A DNA stretch of 64,000 bases from Lachancea thermotolerans CBS 6340 (GCF_000142805.1 NC_013082.1:806001-870000); one strand, 5' to 3'. Shown: positions 40,113 to 50,616, counted from the first letter of the stretch. Numbers and translations: made by a program. The notes: a model not told the origin generated them from the letters alone.

Positions 40113-40277
40113 CAATAATTCAGCAACGACGGGTTTGGAAAAGGCTTCAATGGGCAGGCAGCGGCTCTAGCTAAAAGCGGTGATCACGTCCAAGATACCT
40201 TTGCAGTCAAAGCAAGTGGCTGATTATATTCATTACAATAATTCGGCCCCCTTAAGAGAGAACAGCGGTTCGAAATC

Positions 40278-41453
40278 TTATGTGCTAATCCACCCTGGAA
40301 CGTTAAGTAAATCCGAAAGTGGCCACTTTTTGACAGGAGTAACCCCGAGCTCCGTCTTAATACCCAAGGTTTCAAAAATTTCGATTCCTGCCCACCCAAT
40401 CATTACAGCATTGTCCGTGCATAGGGACGGTTCGGGGTAGTGGAACTCCTGAAATTGGAATGACAGCTCATCTCGCAACTTTTGTTGGAGGCGGCGATTT
40501 GCGCCGACACCGCCTGAGCACACTAAATGCCTGGTGCATTCAAATATATCTGGTCTTAAGGAAATAACAAGTTTTAATTTTGTGATGAGATGTTCAAATA
40601 ACGCTTCTTGTATCTGGTATGCCATTGACCTCGTCTCTTTTGTGCACTTTTCCATCTTGTTCTTGGCCATTGCGGTACGTACCGCAGTTAAGAAAGGCGC
40701 GAAGGAAAACGCTTGCACATTCATCCTACCATTTTGATTTCGAAGTGGATTCGGCAGAGACATGTCTACCGTCTGGCTTTGAGCCTCTTCTAGGTTTTCG
40801 TTAATAAATTTTTCCATGTTTTTGGCAATCATGTTGCCTTTAATACCAATCTCGCGTGCGCACTTGTCGAGAGAGTCACCGATGGCAATATCGATGGTGT
40901 TACATAGGATTTCATGTTCGCTAATTGATTTCGAGTGAACAAAAATGGTGTGGCCGCCACTTACCAATAAGCTTACAAATGGGTATCGTGGCGAGGAACC
41001 ATTTGTGTGCATCCTAGAGATAAGCAAATGCCCTAACATGTGGTGTACACCTACGAGGGGTTTGTCCCATGCAACTGCGAGTCCTTTGGCAAAATCAAGG
41101 CCGCCCGACAAGGAGCCTGGCATACCGGGCCCACGTGTGACACATACCAGATCTATGCTACGCTCGGAACTTGTTTGGCGCAGCGCTTGCTGAACTAGAG
41201 AACCAACCTTGATTTGGTGATGTAAATGAGCCTTTGTCGGAACAATTCCGCCATGTTTTTCACTATCAAGTGTCTCTTTTAAGTGCGCCAACAATACCGG
41301 GGGCTCTTGTCGACTTTTCCTATCGATTACCGCCACACATGTATCGTCACAAGATGTTTCGATTGCCAGAACTCTATAATTCCGGCGAGAACATACTTTG
41401 CTAACCCTTCCGCCTAGGCTCGTCAGCCACCGAATAGTCCTACTCCGAAACAT
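40278..41453 (-). CDS. QRI7: mitochondrial tRNA t6A37 threonylcarbamoyltransferase Qri7
   Basis: 391 residues from the ATG at 41453; upstream in-frame sequence has no ATG. The basic leader MFRSRTIRWLTSLGGRVSKV fits a mitochondrial presequence. The Kae1/TsaD fold is shown by VLAIETSCDDTCVAV, GGIVPTKAHLHH, the metal-binding HHMLGH (His138, His142), PFVSLLVSGGHT and HLVCSGGVGANRRLQQ. It transfers threonylcarbamoyl to A37 of mitochondrial ANN-decoding tRNAs. It is convergent with NSE4 and divergent from MME1. Confidence 0.95.
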   Translation of the reverse strand: MFRSRTIRWLTSLGGRVSKVCSRRNYRVLAIETSCDDTCVAVIDRKSRQEPPVLLAHLKETLDSEKHGGIVPTKAHLHHQIKVGSLVQQALRQTSSERSIDLVCVTRGPGMPGSLSGGLDFAKGLAVAWDKPLVGVHHMLGHLLISRMHTNGSSPRYPFVSLLVSGGHTIFVHSKSISEHEILCNTIDIAIGDSLDKCAREIGIKGNMIAKNMEKFINENLEEAQSQTVDMSLPNPLRNQNGRMNVQAFSFAPFLTAVRTAMAKNKMEKCTKETRSMAYQIQEALFEHLITKLKLVISLRPDIFECTRHLVCSGGVGANRRLQQKLRDELSFQFQEFHYPEPSLCTDNAVMIGWAGIEIFETLGIKTELGVTPVKKWPLSDLLNVPGWIST

Positions 41454-41759
41454 ATCTTTCAGCTTTTGGGGAAGCACAAAAGGTGCCAGGATAACTTTTG
41501 GAATACAAATAAGCTATCTCATACGCGTAAACTATACGTTTAATCTTCTAGTGTTAGTTAACGAACCAATATTTACCTGTGTCTAAAAAGTGTTGATGTC
41601 ACTATATACGCTTTCAATCACATTCTCAAATTTTTCTTGACGAGCCTGATTTGACTAGACAATTCAGAAGGTAATAATAAGTCTAATGAGAGACGAAAGA
41701 GCTTTTTGAAAGCATTGCTCAGGACAGGCACATCCTCAGCGTAAGGAATTGGAGCCGTC
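41454..41759. other. divergent promoter region QRI7/MME1
   Basis: 306 bp between the two start codons. AT-rich in the middle (41520-41640). No specific site can be called. Confidence 0.4.
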
Positions 41760-42833
41760 ATGATCTCCTTAACCTCCCCTATTCCTGTGCTGCATCCTAC
41801 GCACGAAGCACATGAACATCGGGATTGTGTTGGTGGGAACAACGGGGCCAATGGGAATGGTAAAGATAAGGAATCTTCGAGCAGGGAGAACAGTGCGATT
41901 TGGCATTGCGTAATAGCAGGCGGGCTCGGTGGTGCCATCGGAGACTCTGTGATGCACTCTCTAGATACGGTAAAAACGAGGCAGCAGGGGGCGCCCAATG
42001 CGCCTAAGTACAGAAACATGGTTTCTGCCTACAAAACCCTATTCGTGGAGGAAGGCATTAGGAGAGGTCTCTACGGAGGTTACACTGCAGCTATGCTGGG
42101 ATCTTTCCCGAGCGCGGCAATTTTCTTCGGCACTTACGAGTTTACAAAACGAAAGATGATTGACGAATGGGGCGTCAACGACACGGTGTCGCACCTAACC
42201 GCTGGGTTGGGGGGAGACTTGGTCTCGAGTGCCGCTTACGTACCGAGCGAGGTCCTGAAAACGCGGCTTCAATTGCAAGGGCGTTTCAACAACCCGTACT
42301 TTCATTCTGGCTATAATTATAGAAACCTTAGAGACGCGATCTCTGTCATCGCACGGATAGAAGGCTGGCGGACACTCTTCTTCGGATACAAGGCAACTTT
42401 GTGCCGTGATTTGCCATTCAGCGCATTCCAGTTTGCATTTTACGAGAAATTCAGACATTGGGCTTTTAGTCTTGAAAATAAGGGCCAGGATGAGGACCTT
42501 TCAGTTTTAAGTGAGCTTACGACTGGCGCTGCAGCCGGCGGCCTAGCAGGCATCATAACGACACCCATGGATGTTATCAAAACTCGTATACAGACTCAAA
42601 CCCCTCTGATGGCCTTAGGGGATAGTGCAAAACTGGTGCGCATCGAGAACTCTCTTATCAAAGGCCTGACAGCCGTTTATCGTTCTGAGGGCGTACTTGG
42701 TTTTTTCAGCGGTGTGGGACCTAGATTCATATGGACAAGTATACAGAGCAGTATTATGCTCTTATTGTATCAGGTCACCCTCAAATCACTCGACCGATTA
42801 ACGGCGCCTAACTCTGCATTCAAACATGATTGA
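41760..42833 (+). CDS. MME1: mitochondrial carrier, Mme1 type (Mg2+ exporter)
   Basis: 357 residues with three tandem carrier repeats. Their signatures are [10 protein letters not shown] (first Pro replaced by Ser), [11 protein letters not shown] and [11 protein letters not shown], each followed by a G-rich helix and a second membrane helix. The polar N-terminal extension has [16 protein letters not shown]. Sc Mme1 (YMR166C, 368 residues) exports magnesium from mitochondria. It sits next to PAH1 as YMR166C-YMR165C. The family is certain; substrate follows from orthology. Confidence 0.88.
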   Translation: MISLTSPIPVLHPTHEAHEHRDCVGGNNGANGNGKDKESSSRENSAIWHCVIAGGLGGAIGDSVMHSLDTVKTRQQGAPNAPKYRNMVSAYKTLFVEEGIRRGLYGGYTAAMLGSFPSAAIFFGTYEFTKRKMIDEWGVNDTVSHLTAGLGGDLVSSAAYVPSEVLKTRLQLQGRFNNPYFHSGYNYRNLRDAISVIARIEGWRTLFFGYKATLCRDLPFSAFQFAFYEKFRHWAFSLENKGQDEDLSVLSELTTGAAAGGLAGIITTPMDVIKTRIQTQTPLMALGDSAKLVRIENSLIKGLTAVYRSEGVLGFFSGVGPRFIWTSIQSSIMLLLYQVTLKSLDRLTAPNSAFKHD

Positions 42834-43267
42834 TCATCAATGACAAATTCATACCATTCTGACTGGCATTTTTCCATGTAAATAGCTTCACTAAAGTGCC
42901 CCCATCAGACAAAGCAGCGATCTTACAGTTAAGCTGTTTGACGCGAAACAAGGCTGATTAGTGCTTATATACTCATATTCATGCTTGAAATTATTTCTTG
43001 AACTCAAAATAGATTGAGCATTCAGCTATAGCACGTTGTGATGTGTTTGTTGTAAAGCATGGGCGCAGCGAAAATGCCAAGCCGGCTGATTCTAATAGCG
43101 TTTAACACCGCCATTCAATATAATCAATTGTTCTCGAATTCCTTCGTTTAAGTGTTCAAGTGTCAGCATCACGTGCCCAAGTGAAACTGGCTTCAAAGTT
43201 GGCAATTTTGAAGGTCTTCAGGCTCGCAGAATCGCTTCAAGGCAGGGGACAAGGAAGCTAAGATACC
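42834..43267. promoter_or_regulatory. PAH1 upstream region with ATCACGTG
   Basis: 434 bp with one RTCACRTG site at 43168-43175, about 95 bp before the PAH1 ATG, of the kind bound by Cbf1/Ino2-Ino4-type bHLH proteins. PAH1 links lipid synthesis to inositol control, so an E-box is sensible here, but the factor is not shown. No gene is seen in the gap. Confidence 0.5.
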
Positions 43268-45634
43268 ATGCAGTACGTTGGAAGGGCCATAGGATCTGTG
43301 TCGAAAACGTGGTCTTCCATAAATCCAGCTACACTCTCCGGTGCGATTGACGTCGTAGTTGTCGAACATCCTGACGGTCGACTAGCCTGCTCACCCTTCC
43401 ATGTGAGATTTGGGAAGTTCCAAATATTGAAGCCCTCTCAAAAAAAGGTTCTGGTATCTGTAAATGGCCAACCCACAAATATTCCTATGAAGCTTGGGGA
43501 TTCCGGCGAAGCCTACTTTGTTTTCGAAACGGAGGGAGATATGGGGACAATACCTGATGAGCTCATCTCCTCGCCGGTGGTCAGCGCCGCAAGCAGTCCA
43601 TCTGCTTCACCCAATACGAATAGCAAATCGCAGAGCGAAACGAACTTAGAAGAACCAGACTTCCTAGATATTGGTAAACCAGCTCAAGGTGAGGTGGCCC
43701 CTCCTTCGACGCCTCCCCCACCACGGCGCCCCTCGATATTCGAAGAACGAGCTAGAAAGCTTAATGAGAAGCTGCATGAAAAGCAAATTCCAAGTAAATT
43801 TGATATGAATGGCGATTTACTACTCGATATCGAGGGGTACAAGCCCAGTAAAGATAGAGTTCACACCACTGATGAAATGCTGAAGCAATTGTTACGTGAT
43901 GAATTGGGGACTGAATTTGATATTTCTACATTTGTGAAAGAAGACCACAATGGAAACATGAGAATAATGAACCCCGGGGAGTCCAATCACCTGCACTCAC
44001 CTTTATGTTCCCCACGTACATTAGCAAGTGACGACTTTGATAATACCGTGTCAGGCATTTCGGAGTCATCTTCCCAAACTGATGTGACTACTTCAACTGA
44101 GCGCGACTCACGAGAATCTCTCGGGAAGGCGAATTCAGCTGTTTCCGAGAAGAATTACATCAAGACCATCCGGCTAACTTCTGAGCAGCTGCAGTGCCTG
44201 GAGTTGAAGTATGGTGAAAACGACCTTTCGTTTTCCGTGGATAACAGTAGGGCAGTCGTCACTGCCAAGCTATTTTTATGGCGCTGGGATGTTCCACTAG
44301 TTATTTCCGATATTGATGGAACAATAACAAAGTCAGATGCATTGGGGCATGTGCTTACGATGATTGGTAGGGATTGGACGCACCTCGGAGTTGCTCAACT
44401 CTTTACTCAAATTAAACGGAATGGTTACAACGTAGTTTACCTTACAGCAAGAAGCGCGGGGCAAGCAGACTCAACGAGAAGCTACCTTAGGAGTATTGTT
44501 CAGGACGGTTTCAAGCTGCCGAGAGGCCCTGTCATCCTTTCTCCGGACAGAACCATGGCAGCTTTGAGAAGGGAAGTGATTCTGAAAAAGCCAGAGGTGT
44601 TTAAAATCGCGTGCTTGAACGACTTGCGCAACCTTTACGTGGGCGAGTTTGACTCGGGAGAAAAAGCAGATGATGATAGGAAAGACGAGCTCCCGACACC
44701 TTTTATGGCTGGCTTTGGGAACAGAATTACTGATGCCTTAGCGTATAGGACAGTGGGGATTCCAAGCTCTCGTATCTTTACCATAAATCCCGATGGAGAA
44801 GTCCATATGGAACTTTTGGAGCTCGCTGGATATCGAAGCTCCTACATTCACATAAATGAGCTTGTGGACCACTTTTTTCCTCCTGTGGGACTAAACTATG
44901 TCAACTGTGCGGACGACCACAGAAGTCTATCACCTACTCCGGGGTCTCCCGTTGGAACTATGACAGAGGAGCGGTCTTTTCATAGGCCACAGGACGTTAA
45001 GTTTACGGACGTAAACTTTTGGCGAGACCCCATTCCCTCTCTAGCTGACGTCTCAGACTTGAGCAGCCTCGAATCAGAAGATACGCGCGATCCTCTTGAT
45101 TCTAGCAGTCGTGGCAAGGCTCCCTCTGAGGGCTGGGATGTCAAGAGTTCCAAAAGCGACAGTTTGGAGACGGACGCCCCCTCGACACCGCAGAGTGCAA
45201 GAAGTGCTGGGCACCCCTCCAGTGCTTCAAAAAATATTGGGAAGCAGATGTACCTTGAACTCGGATCACCTCTAGCGTCGCCCAAGCTTCGCTATATTGA
45301 TTCCAAAAAAGCCGAAGACAAGATGAAATCTCTCGCAATCTCCAGCCCGCCCAAAGCAAGCACACAAACATCGACATTCAGTGTGTTCAACGATGGATCT
45401 ATGCACGATCCTAAAGATACAGACGCTAAGTTTGCTCCGCCGGGTCGCTCAATGAACCACCAAGAAACCTCAGACGACGAATTTGACGAAGACGAATTCG
45501 ACTACGAGCCTTGCTCAAGCGGGGTATCAGACCATGATGTTAACGAAAATAGCGAACTTGACGATGCCAACGATAATCTCACGGGAAATGAGGTCAACGA
45601 TGATGAGTTTGATGAAGATGAGTTCGACCAGTGA
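43268..45634 (+). CDS. PAH1: phosphatidate phosphatase Pah1 (lipin)
   Basis: 788 residues (862 in S. cerevisiae). The N-LIP domain begins MQYVGRAIGSVSKTWSSINP and continues SGAIDVVVVEHPDGRLACSP. The C-LIP/HAD domain has the catalytic DIDGT (Asp348, Asp350) and LTARSAGQADSTRSYL, followed by RGPVILSPD. After it comes NFWRDPIPSL, the WRDP motif of yeast lipins, then a Ser-rich phospho-tail and an acidic end. The acidic motif DDEFDEDEFD occurs twice (about 737-746 and at the C-terminus); the terminal one in yeast contacts Nem1-Spo7. The enzyme makes diacylglycerol at the ER/nuclear membrane. Confidence 0.95.
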   Translation: MQYVGRAIGSVSKTWSSINPATLSGAIDVVVVEHPDGRLACSPFHVRFGKFQILKPSQKKVLVSVNGQPTNIPMKLGDSGEAYFVFETEGDMGTIPDELISSPVVSAASSPSASPNTNSKSQSETNLEEPDFLDIGKPAQGEVAPPSTPPPPRRPSIFEERARKLNEKLHEKQIPSKFDMNGDLLLDIEGYKPSKDRVHTTDEMLKQLLRDELGTEFDISTFVKEDHNGNMRIMNPGESNHLHSPLCSPRTLASDDFDNTVSGISESSSQTDVTTSTERDSRESLGKANSAVSEKNYIKTIRLTSEQLQCLELKYGENDLSFSVDNSRAVVTAKLFLWRWDVPLVISDIDGTITKSDALGHVLTMIGRDWTHLGVAQLFTQIKRNGYNVVYLTARSAGQADSTRSYLRSIVQDGFKLPRGPVILSPDRTMAALRREVILKKPEVFKIACLNDLRNLYVGEFDSGEKADDDRKDELPTPFMAGFGNRITDALAYRTVGIPSSRIFTINPDGEVHMELLELAGYRSSYIHINELVDHFFPPVGLNYVNCADDHRSLSPTPGSPVGTMTEERSFHRPQDVKFTDVNFWRDPIPSLADVSDLSSLESEDTRDPLDSSSRGKAPSEGWDVKSSKSDSLETDAPSTPQSARSAGHPSSASKNIGKQMYLELGSPLASPKLRYIDSKKAEDKMKSLAISSPPKASTQTSTFSVFNDGSMHDPKDTDAKFAPPGRSMNHQETSDDEFDEDEFDYEPCSSGVSDHDVNENSELDDANDNLTGNEVNDDEFDEDEFDQ

Positions 45635-46040
45635 CGTAACGATCTGGGGACTCCGAGTCTTTAATTCTATCACGTGATGTGTCCGTGTGCGGGTACTCTT
45701 CAGATATCTCGAAAAAAGGCAGGGATATTAATTAAAATGACGCCGAGGAAGTTCATACGCAAAGAATTAAGTATTCAAAACATTATTTCGCAGCAGTTAG
45801 AAGGACTTTTAGCCTTCGGACCTGGGTTCATACGCAAAACGGCACCCTCGCTAACTACCGTTGCTCTCACAAGCCCATCCCATCGAGCTTTAATCAAGTT
45901 ATAGTCAAGTCGAGGAAGGATTCTGGTATTCTTCAACGCGACATACACGAGACAGCAGTGGAAATAGTGGAAATCGTTCAAGGTCCTGAAAATTCAGACC
46001 TTCCGAGTAGTGGAGAAGACGAACAAGTTCCTCCCGTACA
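45635..46040. promoter_or_regulatory. MSS11 upstream region with palindromic ATCACGTGAT
   Basis: 406 bp. The perfect palindrome ATCACGTGAT lies at 45669-45678, only about 35 bp after the PAH1 stop. An open frame at 45674-45904 has no coding character. Nothing else is seen. Confidence 0.45.
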
Positions 46041-47669
46041 ATGGTTTCCAATGGTGCAGGAGAGCAAGATGACCCCAGTAATATGAGCGAAAGCAACCAG
46101 GAGCCGGCGCACACCGGGTGGAGCAGCATGGCCAATGGGGCCGCAGGGGCTCACACAGAAGAAAATGGTAATGGAGAAAAGCGACCGACCGAGGAAGAAC
46201 CCACGTTCAACCAGGAAATTCTTGTGTCTGATGCAATGGCCAAGAACTCCCGGCAGCTGCTTTACGCCCATATTTACAACTACTTGATTCAACACAAATA
46301 CTACGAGACCTCAAGGAGGCTTTTGGATGAAGCGGACGTTCCGCTCTCTAAATCCTTTCCAGAGGAGCGCCAAAAAAGCGGAGAGCTCCTCCACGCCAAA
46401 ATGCTTATGAACTCGCGAGACACATTTTTATGCGAGTGGTGGCAATCGTTGTGGACTTTGCATGAGTATGTTGAGAGCCAGCCTGTGGAGAAAATCTCGA
46501 GTAGCCGCCTGCTGCGTGAGCCCGTTACTCCAATTTTGCCTCAGAGACCTCCTTCGGCCCAAGGCTTCGTTCCTGCGAATTCGCCCTGGATGCAGAACCA
46601 ACATTTCATGCAAGGCGGATTGGGATACGGCCGGATGACTTCCAATCCTGGAATGCCGACTAATATGGGCCCGCCCAGAGGCAACGACGTAAAAGCGGGC
46701 AAGGCAGGTGTTCCGCCCGCATCGCCGCTGAGAAAAACCGCTGCTTCGTACCCACAAGCCCAAACGACGCCTGGAGTCTCACACACACCAACAGCTCTCT
46801 CAGGGTCTGGTGCCGGAGTACCGTCTCAAATTGGTGTCGCAGCTAATCAAATGCCAGCTGCACAGTCGGCTCTCACAACACCTCTGTATACCAATCTTTC
46901 TTCTGCTGCGAGAAGTACTGCATCATCAACTACACCACAGCCTCAAGCACCTGCAAAAACAATGATGAAAACATTTGCGAGGGAGTATCAGCAAATGGGC
47001 CCGTTACCGCAAGGTGTAGCAAACACCCCTGTTGCGCCCGATAATATGATGCTTTACATGCAACAGCAACGCGAAATGATGACGCGATACCAAGGAGATG
47101 ATGATATGGAAAAGGCCGGTATGAATGGAGCGTGGAGCGCCAATCAGCAGCGACTACATGAGCAGTATCAAAAGAATATGTATATGATGCAGCAACAGCA
47201 ACAGTCAAAGAGGGCGCAGCAGAGCAGGCCATATCCTCGGCAGCAGGAACTGAGCAAGCAAGCAATGCTTGCCCAAAACGCACAAACCACTCAATCGAGC
47301 CAGTCAGGTGCACATCAGCTGCGCCATGGGATTCAGGAGCATAAATCTGAGCCTACCTCAAATCAACAAGACTCAGCGATACATCAACATGCTTCACCGC
47401 GTCAGCCGCCCGCATCGGCTTACCCGACCGCTGGCGACATGGTGTCAGAATCAAGCGCTGGAGCCGTGCCAACAATGGATCAGCAATACCTGAATATGAT
47501 GATGATGCAGTATTCGCCTACAGGCTTGTCGCCTGGCTTAGCACAACCAGCTGTCAATATGAATGAAACGTCAAATACGGGTCAAAGCTCGGGGCCCACT
47601 GATAAGTTCCGCGATAATCTAGCCTCTGAATTTTTCCCATTGCAGCCATCCTCGTCGCAGCACGATTAG
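46041..47669 (+). CDS. MSS11: LisH/LUFS-domain transcriptional regulator Mss11
   Basis: 542 residues, shorter than the 758 of Sc Mss11. The conserved N-terminal block is VSDAMAKNSRQLLYAHIYN, a LisH motif at about 69-100, followed by a LUFS-type segment DTFLCEWWQSLWTLHEYV. The rest is low complexity: Gln-, Pro-, Met- and Ser-rich, with runs such as MMQQQQQSKRAQQ. The shorter length is mostly less poly-Gln/Asn. Mss11 works with Flo8 on FLO11, STA and MUC genes for invasive and filamentous growth. Place after PAH1 matches YMR164C. Confidence 0.85.
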   Translation: MVSNGAGEQDDPSNMSESNQEPAHTGWSSMANGAAGAHTEENGNGEKRPTEEEPTFNQEILVSDAMAKNSRQLLYAHIYNYLIQHKYYETSRRLLDEADVPLSKSFPEERQKSGELLHAKMLMNSRDTFLCEWWQSLWTLHEYVESQPVEKISSSRLLREPVTPILPQRPPSAQGFVPANSPWMQNQHFMQGGLGYGRMTSNPGMPTNMGPPRGNDVKAGKAGVPPASPLRKTAASYPQAQTTPGVSHTPTALSGSGAGVPSQIGVAANQMPAAQSALTTPLYTNLSSAARSTASSTTPQPQAPAKTMMKTFAREYQQMGPLPQGVANTPVAPDNMMLYMQQQREMMTRYQGDDDMEKAGMNGAWSANQQRLHEQYQKNMYMMQQQQQSKRAQQSRPYPRQQELSKQAMLAQNAQTTQSSQSGAHQLRHGIQEHKSEPTSNQQDSAIHQHASPRQPPASAYPTAGDMVSESSAGAVPTMDQQYLNMMMMQYSPTGLSPGLAQPAVNMNETSNTGQSSGPTDKFRDNLASEFFPLQPSSSQHD

Positions 47670-48235
47670 GCGGAAATTCTGAACCTATGGCGGTGGGGAC
47701 ACACTTTTTCATGCAAGTCCTACCGCATTAAGCTGTCGCGGGTGTTTCATGGTAGCATGTAATAGAAATGCCGCCCAGAAAGATGTTTGCAGATAAAAAT
47801 TATTTGCTCACTCTTTGGCCAGCATGGTTTGGACGCCCTCTGATGTAATATTATCGAAAACCAATTAATGGAAGGAGTATCTGGCGCTTAACGCTTGTCA
47901 CAGGTGATAGGCATTTAGGGCCGGTGCCACCCGACAAGTAGTTGTGTTTGAAACTTAAGTCATAGCTAAATAACATTAAAATAAATTTATAGAGTGAGGA
48001 TTTATCGAATTGTCAATGTTTGGACTAAACCATTAATTGAACATCTTGATGGTTGCTAAAATAATGTAAACAAAAGAGTCTTGTTGACAAATTTCATAGA
48101 AAGCGTGGCTTATTCATCAACTTCTAGCTGGTAGATCATTTACATATCCTAAATGATGTTTGAGTATAATTGGAACGCAGCAAGTGAAGGCTATTCATAT
48201 TAAATACTACCCGTTTCAGTTTGTTTACAACAGTT
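47670..48235. other. AT-rich intergenic region before tRNA-Val
   Basis: 566 bp without a gene. A perfect 8-bp inverted repeat (ATCATTTA at 48135-48142, TAAATGAT at 48150-48157, 7-nt loop) lies 79 bp before the tRNA. The stretch 47950-48070 is very AT-rich and could hold a replication origin, but I cannot point to a firm ACS match. I see no LTR ends despite the nearby tRNA gene. Confidence 0.4.
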
Positions 48236-48309
48236 GGTTTCGTGGTCTAGTCGGTTATGGCATCTGCTTAACACGCAGAACGTCCCCAGTTCGATCCTGG
48301 GCGAAATCA
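48236..48309 (+). tRNA. tRNA-Val (anticodon AAC)
   Basis: 74 nt. The acceptor stem GGTTTCG (48236-48242) pairs with CGAAATC (48302-48308) with one G-U pair; A48309 is the discriminator. The anticodon loop TTAACAC lies between TCTGC and GCAGA, so the anticodon is AAC (valine). The T-arm has GTTCGATCC (B box). There is no intron. The sequence appears the same as the yeast tRNA-Val(AAC). Six T residues follow at 48311-48316. Confidence 0.97.
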
Positions 48310-48310
48310 A

Positions 48311-48316
48311 TTTTTT
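48311..48316 (+). terminator. RNA polymerase III terminator of tRNA-Val
   Basis: A run of six T, followed by another T-rich stretch, begins two bases after the tRNA 3' end, as usual for Pol III genes. Confidence 0.8.
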
Positions 48317-48475
48317 GTTTTTGATTCGGCTCAGATGGAATGTGGAACAAAATCCAAGTAAATTAGACTTTTTTGATCCATTGGTAAACAAAGCGTAGTG
48401 AAAAATAGTTTTTAGACGGTTACACAAAAGCTCATACTGAGAAAGCTGAAGCTCACATTCGCCGAGGCTTCGGCC

Positions 48476-50575
48476 ATGTCTTGTGATTCTAGCGGTGATG
48501 TAGGCAAGACTAAGCTTCCCGGCCTACAAATATTTTCGCACAACTGGAATCGATCAAACTCAACGTTGGCTTCAAATAAGACCCGCCCTCCACAGGGGAT
48601 GTGGATGACAGAAGATGAAAAGCTCACCCGTTTTGAACTCCAAGCAAGAAAGCTTTCTGATTGGGGTGTTGATGCGTTGCATGACAATTCTCCAACAGTG
48701 GTAGGTTCTGCCGAATTCAACAGTGAGGGCCAGGAAGTATGGCTAGAGCACGATATCGAGCGGGAACTCGCAAAGCTTGAGAGTGAGCGCCTTCGTTCGT
48801 CTTCTAAGCTTGAGATGCTGGCCTCACGTATATTTCAAGAGGCGCCGTTTTCTACCGAAAACTTTGTGGAAGAGTTCCAATACACTATAATTGCCTCGCA
48901 ACTGCTCACAGATTGCTTACGGCCTCGCTGGGTACCGCCGAAATCTCAGAAATCAATGTTAGATTTTCACAGCGGTCTGAAAGGACCCAAAATCCCACAT
49001 GCGCGCTCTGTGCCCACCAAATATGGGAAGCTCACTGCCACAGAGAGGCAATTTGTACTTCGCAAAACAGTCCCGTTTTTGCCCACTTTGATGTTCAGCC
49101 GCCAATGTTTTGGTATTATGGTACGGTCAAATTCCCCTAAAGGCTCTAAGAGGAGAATTTTCGCTGCTCTGGCCACGGCGGTATATTTAGCATTACAACA
49201 GGAACTTTTCTACTCCCAATATGTTAAGCATTCGACACTACTAAGCTTGCGATCAGTGATCGAACAGCTCCAAGGACTTGACAAACTCCTGCATCGGCTC
49301 CACATGCGGTACAAGGAGTTAACTATCTATAAGCCCATTACACTGATCCAGGCAACTCAGACATCTAGCTCAGACCTGTCAGTCATACGAGACGTGCTTT
49401 CGTCATCGCTCGACCTTATGTTCTACGAGATGAAGAGGATTACTGGAAACATTCTCCCTCTACTGCGCAATCAAGATCTCACCAAATACTGCGAAATTTA
49501 CGCTGTAAATTTGGTTGATGTATTCTATGCCGTAAATGAAGAAGCTGGTGAAGTGGGTGAAAAAGCTGCACGAACGCATACACTAAAGAAATTTGTTCTT
49601 TGCTGCTTGCTGTCGATTGACCATGGGCCGGGCTTTGGGTCTGACGAGAAGCAACCTGAGTCTACCGTAGGCCTTTTTAAGGCTTTCGCGCTTCATAAAA
49701 AGGCGGGCCCTATCTTGGAATCAAAAAAGTTCGCAACAGTACTTACCAGTCTTAAAGAGTTGAATGAACTACTAGCGAATGTCAGCTTGTACCTGAAGCA
49801 CAACAGGCCTCATGGGATGGACCCAGCGCTACAAACTCATGAGCGCAGAGATTCACAGGATGTAAAACGCTCAAGCTTCTGCACGTCAGCAACTTTGAAC
49901 ATGCTTAAAGAGTTGCAAAAAACACTCATAGGAAGCTCGAACGAGAAAGAGGAAGAACTAGCGAGTGTGGTTATCAAAAAGCTAGAAGAGATCTCAAAAC
50001 TTTGGATAAAGCAGAATGCCCAAAAAAACATTATCAATCGACAGAACGAGAGATCAAAAAAAGAACGACATTTTAGCGGCTTACAGCTAAATGTAGTCCA
50101 ATCACCAACCGCCGAATCGCATGAGCGCTATTTGGAGGAGAGGTTTGATGCTGCCAGCAAAATTGACCTTAATTCCGCAATCGAGTTCAAGACTATCCAT
50201 GGATCTCAATCTGACCTAGACTTAGAATCAGATGAGGACTTCAATGCTACAATCACCGAAGAAATTTACGTCGCGAACAGCGAAGGAGAACTACGAGAGG
50301 TTTCTGAAAACAAAGCATGTCTCTCTAAACTTACTGACGAAGAACTGCGGAATCGTCTGAACGAACGAATCATGAGTTTAGCCCGAGAAAATAGGCAGGG
50401 CAAGGATGAGCTCAGGACAAAAAAAAGTTTTGGGCTATTAGGCCATGATAGAAGCCATAAAGAGAGCAGTGATGGTGGTAGTGTGGGGAGCCGGCCTTCC
50501 CACAGGCCAAAGTTTATATCCGAAGAAAGCATACCTGTTCTTTATGAGCTGAAGCAGCTTCTGGAGGATAAATAA
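48476..50575 (+). CDS. INP2: peroxisome inheritance receptor Inp2
   Basis: 699 residues (705 in S. cerevisiae). One clear hydrophobic segment lies near 227-243 (IFAALATAVYLALQQELF). The C-terminal half is charged and helical, with an acidic patch (SDLDLESDEDFNATI). Sc Inp2 is a peroxisomal membrane protein that binds the myosin V Myo2 tail and pulls peroxisomes into the bud. The sequence family evolves fast; the call rests on size, the membrane segment and exact place between MSS11 and DNF3 (YMR164C-163C-162C). Confidence 0.75.
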   Translation: MSCDSSGDVGKTKLPGLQIFSHNWNRSNSTLASNKTRPPQGMWMTEDEKLTRFELQARKLSDWGVDALHDNSPTVVGSAEFNSEGQEVWLEHDIERELAKLESERLRSSSKLEMLASRIFQEAPFSTENFVEEFQYTIIASQLLTDCLRPRWVPPKSQKSMLDFHSGLKGPKIPHARSVPTKYGKLTATERQFVLRKTVPFLPTLMFSRQCFGIMVRSNSPKGSKRRIFAALATAVYLALQQELFYSQYVKHSTLLSLRSVIEQLQGLDKLLHRLHMRYKELTIYKPITLIQATQTSSSDLSVIRDVLSSSLDLMFYEMKRITGNILPLLRNQDLTKYCEIYAVNLVDVFYAVNEEAGEVGEKAARTHTLKKFVLCCLLSIDHGPGFGSDEKQPESTVGLFKAFALHKKAGPILESKKFATVLTSLKELNELLANVSLYLKHNRPHGMDPALQTHERRDSQDVKRSSFCTSATLNMLKELQKTLIGSSNEKEEELASVVIKKLEEISKLWIKQNAQKNIINRQNERSKKERHFSGLQLNVVQSPTAESHERYLEERFDAASKIDLNSAIEFKTIHGSQSDLDLESDEDFNATITEEIYVANSEGELREVSENKACLSKLTDEELRNRLNERIMSLARENRQGKDELRTKKSFGLLGHDRSHKESSDGGSVGSRPSHRPKFISEESIPVLYELKQLLEDK

Positions 50576-50616
50576 AATTTTGATGTAACTATAGCACTTT
50601 ATTAGTTAATGCAAAT

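Noticed and set aside
45674-45904. 76-codon frame upstream of MSS11
   Set aside because: No family resemblance; it overlaps the palindromic E-box and the likely MSS11 promoter.
47950-48070. Replication origin in the AT-rich stretch before tRNA-Val
   Set aside because: Several T-rich near matches exist but none fits an ARS consensus well enough to call.
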